From contig NC_065887.2 in the NCBI RefSeq assembly GCF_932274485.2, positions 11,318,001 to 11,382,000 on the forward strand: 64,000 nucleotides of DNA, read 5' to 3'. The position numbers were made by a program, and so were the translations under genes. The notes under the pieces were generated by a model. The model had not been told where the DNA came from. It saw only the letters and a program-made list of their open reading frames with translations, and made no database searches. Below, piece by piece: positions 62,409-64,000 of the stretch; within the stretch, counting starts at the first letter, position 1, and the number at the start of each line of letters is the position of its first letter. The DNA comes from Patella vulgata. Taxonomy: Eukaryota > Mollusca > Gastropoda > Patellidae.

Positions 62409-62898
62409 GTATTATACATTTTTGACAATCATCTGCCGAATGAAGGACAAACATATCAGGGAATTTTGTAAGTGAGAAGTCCTAGCTATATTATAGTCAG
62501 ATATTCCCAACGGTATTATACAATAAATGGCCCAATATTTGAGCTAAACTTACTGCCAATGGTAACTAATTAGCCTTTGCATTTAGGCTTTGTAGCCTAA
62601 ATAAGACAAGCTGCAATTCGGCCTGCTACTTTTAATGTAAAGGATGAAAAAATGCAAACGTTTGCCGAACTAATGTAAATACCACTAGCTATGTGAACTT
62701 CGGAAATGCATGAAACTACTTAGACCGATTAAATTTTTATATTCCCAGTCCTGAATTTTAACTTGAGCTTTAGTTACCTTTTATCGCACGCTTCAAGTAT
62801 GTATTAACAGAAAGCTAGTTGCTGTTTTGTAAAATACTAGCCAGGCTTAATCGATAACTCAACGAGGTTAGATAAACTTTGGGAATTATTAAATTATA
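62409..62898. other. Intronic or downstream DNA, nothing recognised
   Basis: AT-rich sequence with no open frame of note, no further domain or linker match and no RNA gene seen. Confidence 0.5.
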
Positions 62899-63778
62899 TA
62901 CTCTTCAAAAAAAGTAGGGGATATTGAATGCAAATACCTATGCAGGTTGTGATACGATAAATAGTCATGGACACTTGACATGCTTTGAAAGTATATTCAC
63001 AGTTGAAGAACTTATCGCCCCAACAGAACCAATGAGCTGTACGTGGGACACGCAATAGCCCCATACACTTCGGAGGGGTTCATTGTCAAATTTTACACTT
63101 CAAGAAAGGGTTGAACAAAATTGTACCAAGTTACAGGAATTCGATTTACACCCCAAACGATTAGAAATCGGCTATATGCAGCCCATTTGCATGCGCGACG
63201 ACCGCGTCTTGTGCCAGCACATGGCAAACAGGCGTCAACGGTGTAGGCATCGTAGAAATAAGGGTAATCGTCGATGGGCGCGTGTAATGTTCTCAGATGA
63301 GTCCAGATTTACTCTGGATTTCACCGATAGGCGTGCTCGCGTTTGGAGGCGTGTAAATGAGCGTCATGCTAAAGTTAACGTCAGACAGCATGACAGATTT
63401 CGGGCGTGGATCTGTTATGACGTGGGGAAGAATCACCATGACTAGCAGAACGGACTTGCATATTGTTCAAGAAGGGGTCGCTGGTGTGTACTACCGTGAT
63501 CACATCCTGACACCGATAGTTCTGCCCTTTTCTCAACGTGCAGCGTCTTCATATTGTCCATATGTCTTGGCCAGCCATGAGTCCTGACCATTCCGCTATA
63601 GAGCATGTCTGGGACATGATCGGGAGACGTGTTCGTCGACGTCAACGTCAACCGACAACACTGCATGAATTGACAGTAGCACTCCAAGAGGAGTGGGTCA
63701 GATTACCCCAAATCGTGATAGGACGGTTGATTAGGAGCATGCCACGACGAATTGCTGAATGACTGAGGATTGGTGAAG
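62899..63778 (+). mobile_element. Tc1-like DNA transposon, decayed
   Basis: The left end begins after TA with CTCTTCAAAAAAAGTAGGGG, the kind of terminal sequence seen in Tc1-like elements. A transposase remnant follows. I find no matching inverted copy of this end downstream, so the right end is missing or too diverged. The element sits in the same orientation as the host gene, in the intron after 62,408. Confidence 0.7.
63083..63762 (+). pseudogene. Tc1-like transposase pseudogene
   Basis: Pieces of a Tc1/mariner-superfamily transposase occur in order. A helix-turn-helix-like NRLYAAHLHARRP lies at about 63,160-63,215. A catalytic-domain VMFSDESRF with the first Asp is at about 63,285-63,312, followed by RVWRR. 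GSVMTWGRI lies at about 63,405. WPAMSPDHSAIEHVWD, with the final Glu, is at about 63,565-63,615, then a C-terminal EEWVRLPQ and SMPRR. They fall in different frames, with about three frame changes. The stretch holding the second catalytic Asp (usually DNAxxH) is deleted between 63,530 and 63,560. It is not functional. Confidence 0.8.
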
Positions 63779-64000
63779 CAATTACTCATTAATAAGACAA
63801 AAATCAAAAACGTCCATTTTCACTTTTGACAGTGTGTCTCTTGGCGCGTGAAATGGGGCCGTCAGATAAGCCGCCCATATGAACTGTATATGTTCATGTG
63901 TAGGCAATTTGTCATCCTCGGTATCCCCAGTGTTTTCATTCCGCTCTACTCCATTATACACTGGGTTAATCCATAGGGTTTCCACTATTTAAAATTATCT
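63779..64000. other. Window end, nothing recognised
   Basis: No exon, repeat or RNA gene recognised. It may be transposon remainder or flanking intron. Confidence 0.4.

Noticed and set aside
63782-63985. Antisense 67-codon ORF near the window end
   Set aside because: No recognised domain, lies beside a decayed transposon and has no supporting signals.

Overview
The window looks like nuclear DNA of an animal, probably a marine invertebrate such as a mollusc. It has AT-rich GT-AG introns, short exons that keep one reading frame only when spliced, and a decayed Tc1-like transposon of a kind common in such genomes. No operon-like layout, rRNA or tRNA was seen. The taxon is an inference; no diagnostic gene is present.

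Positions 1 to about 62,408 (+ strand) form the inside of one giant gene, cut at both window edges. It consists of 14 tandem copies (U0-U13) of a genomic unit of about 4.49 kb. A complete unit has nine coding exons: A and B (domain 1, about 141 aa, two Cys), T1 (Thr/Ser/Pro linker, 72 nt), M1 (15-nt microexon), C and D (domain 2, about 142 aa, two Cys), E (33-nt linker), F (84-nt linker, four heptads of the APGTSPT type) and M2 (15-nt microexon). Every domain and linker begins and ends in phase 1. A spliced standard unit is 1,068 nt, or exactly 356 codons, so whole units or modules can be gained or lost without changing frame. I count 126 exons encoding roughly 5,000 residues in the window, with no N-terminal signal peptide and no C-terminus included. 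The product is best described as a repetitive, disulfide-bearing, mucin-like secreted or surface protein. I do not recognise the exact gene.

Layout: 1-4248, U0 (5' truncated); 4249-26,709, U1-U5, with U2-U5 nearly identical and spaced 4,486-4,487 bp apart; 26,710-40,917, U6-U8, where U8 carries a divergent third domain type (exons G and H, 38,873-39,656) in place of M2; 40,918-58,943, U9-U12, where U10-U12 repeat diagnostic variants of U6-U8 at an offset of about 18.7 kb; 58,944-62,408, U13, whose tail is a deleted copy of the U8 tail, followed by a divergent Thr/Pro linker exon (62,310-62,408); 62,409-64,000, intron or downstream DNA holding a broken Tc1-like transposase.

Each unit also carries non-coding debris of its own exons: three decayed linker-exon copies without a splice donor and a stump of exon C. 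These show that the unit grew by internal duplication before it was amplified as a whole. Introns are as similar between units as exons, which points to recent unequal crossing-over or gene conversion rather than protein-level selection alone.
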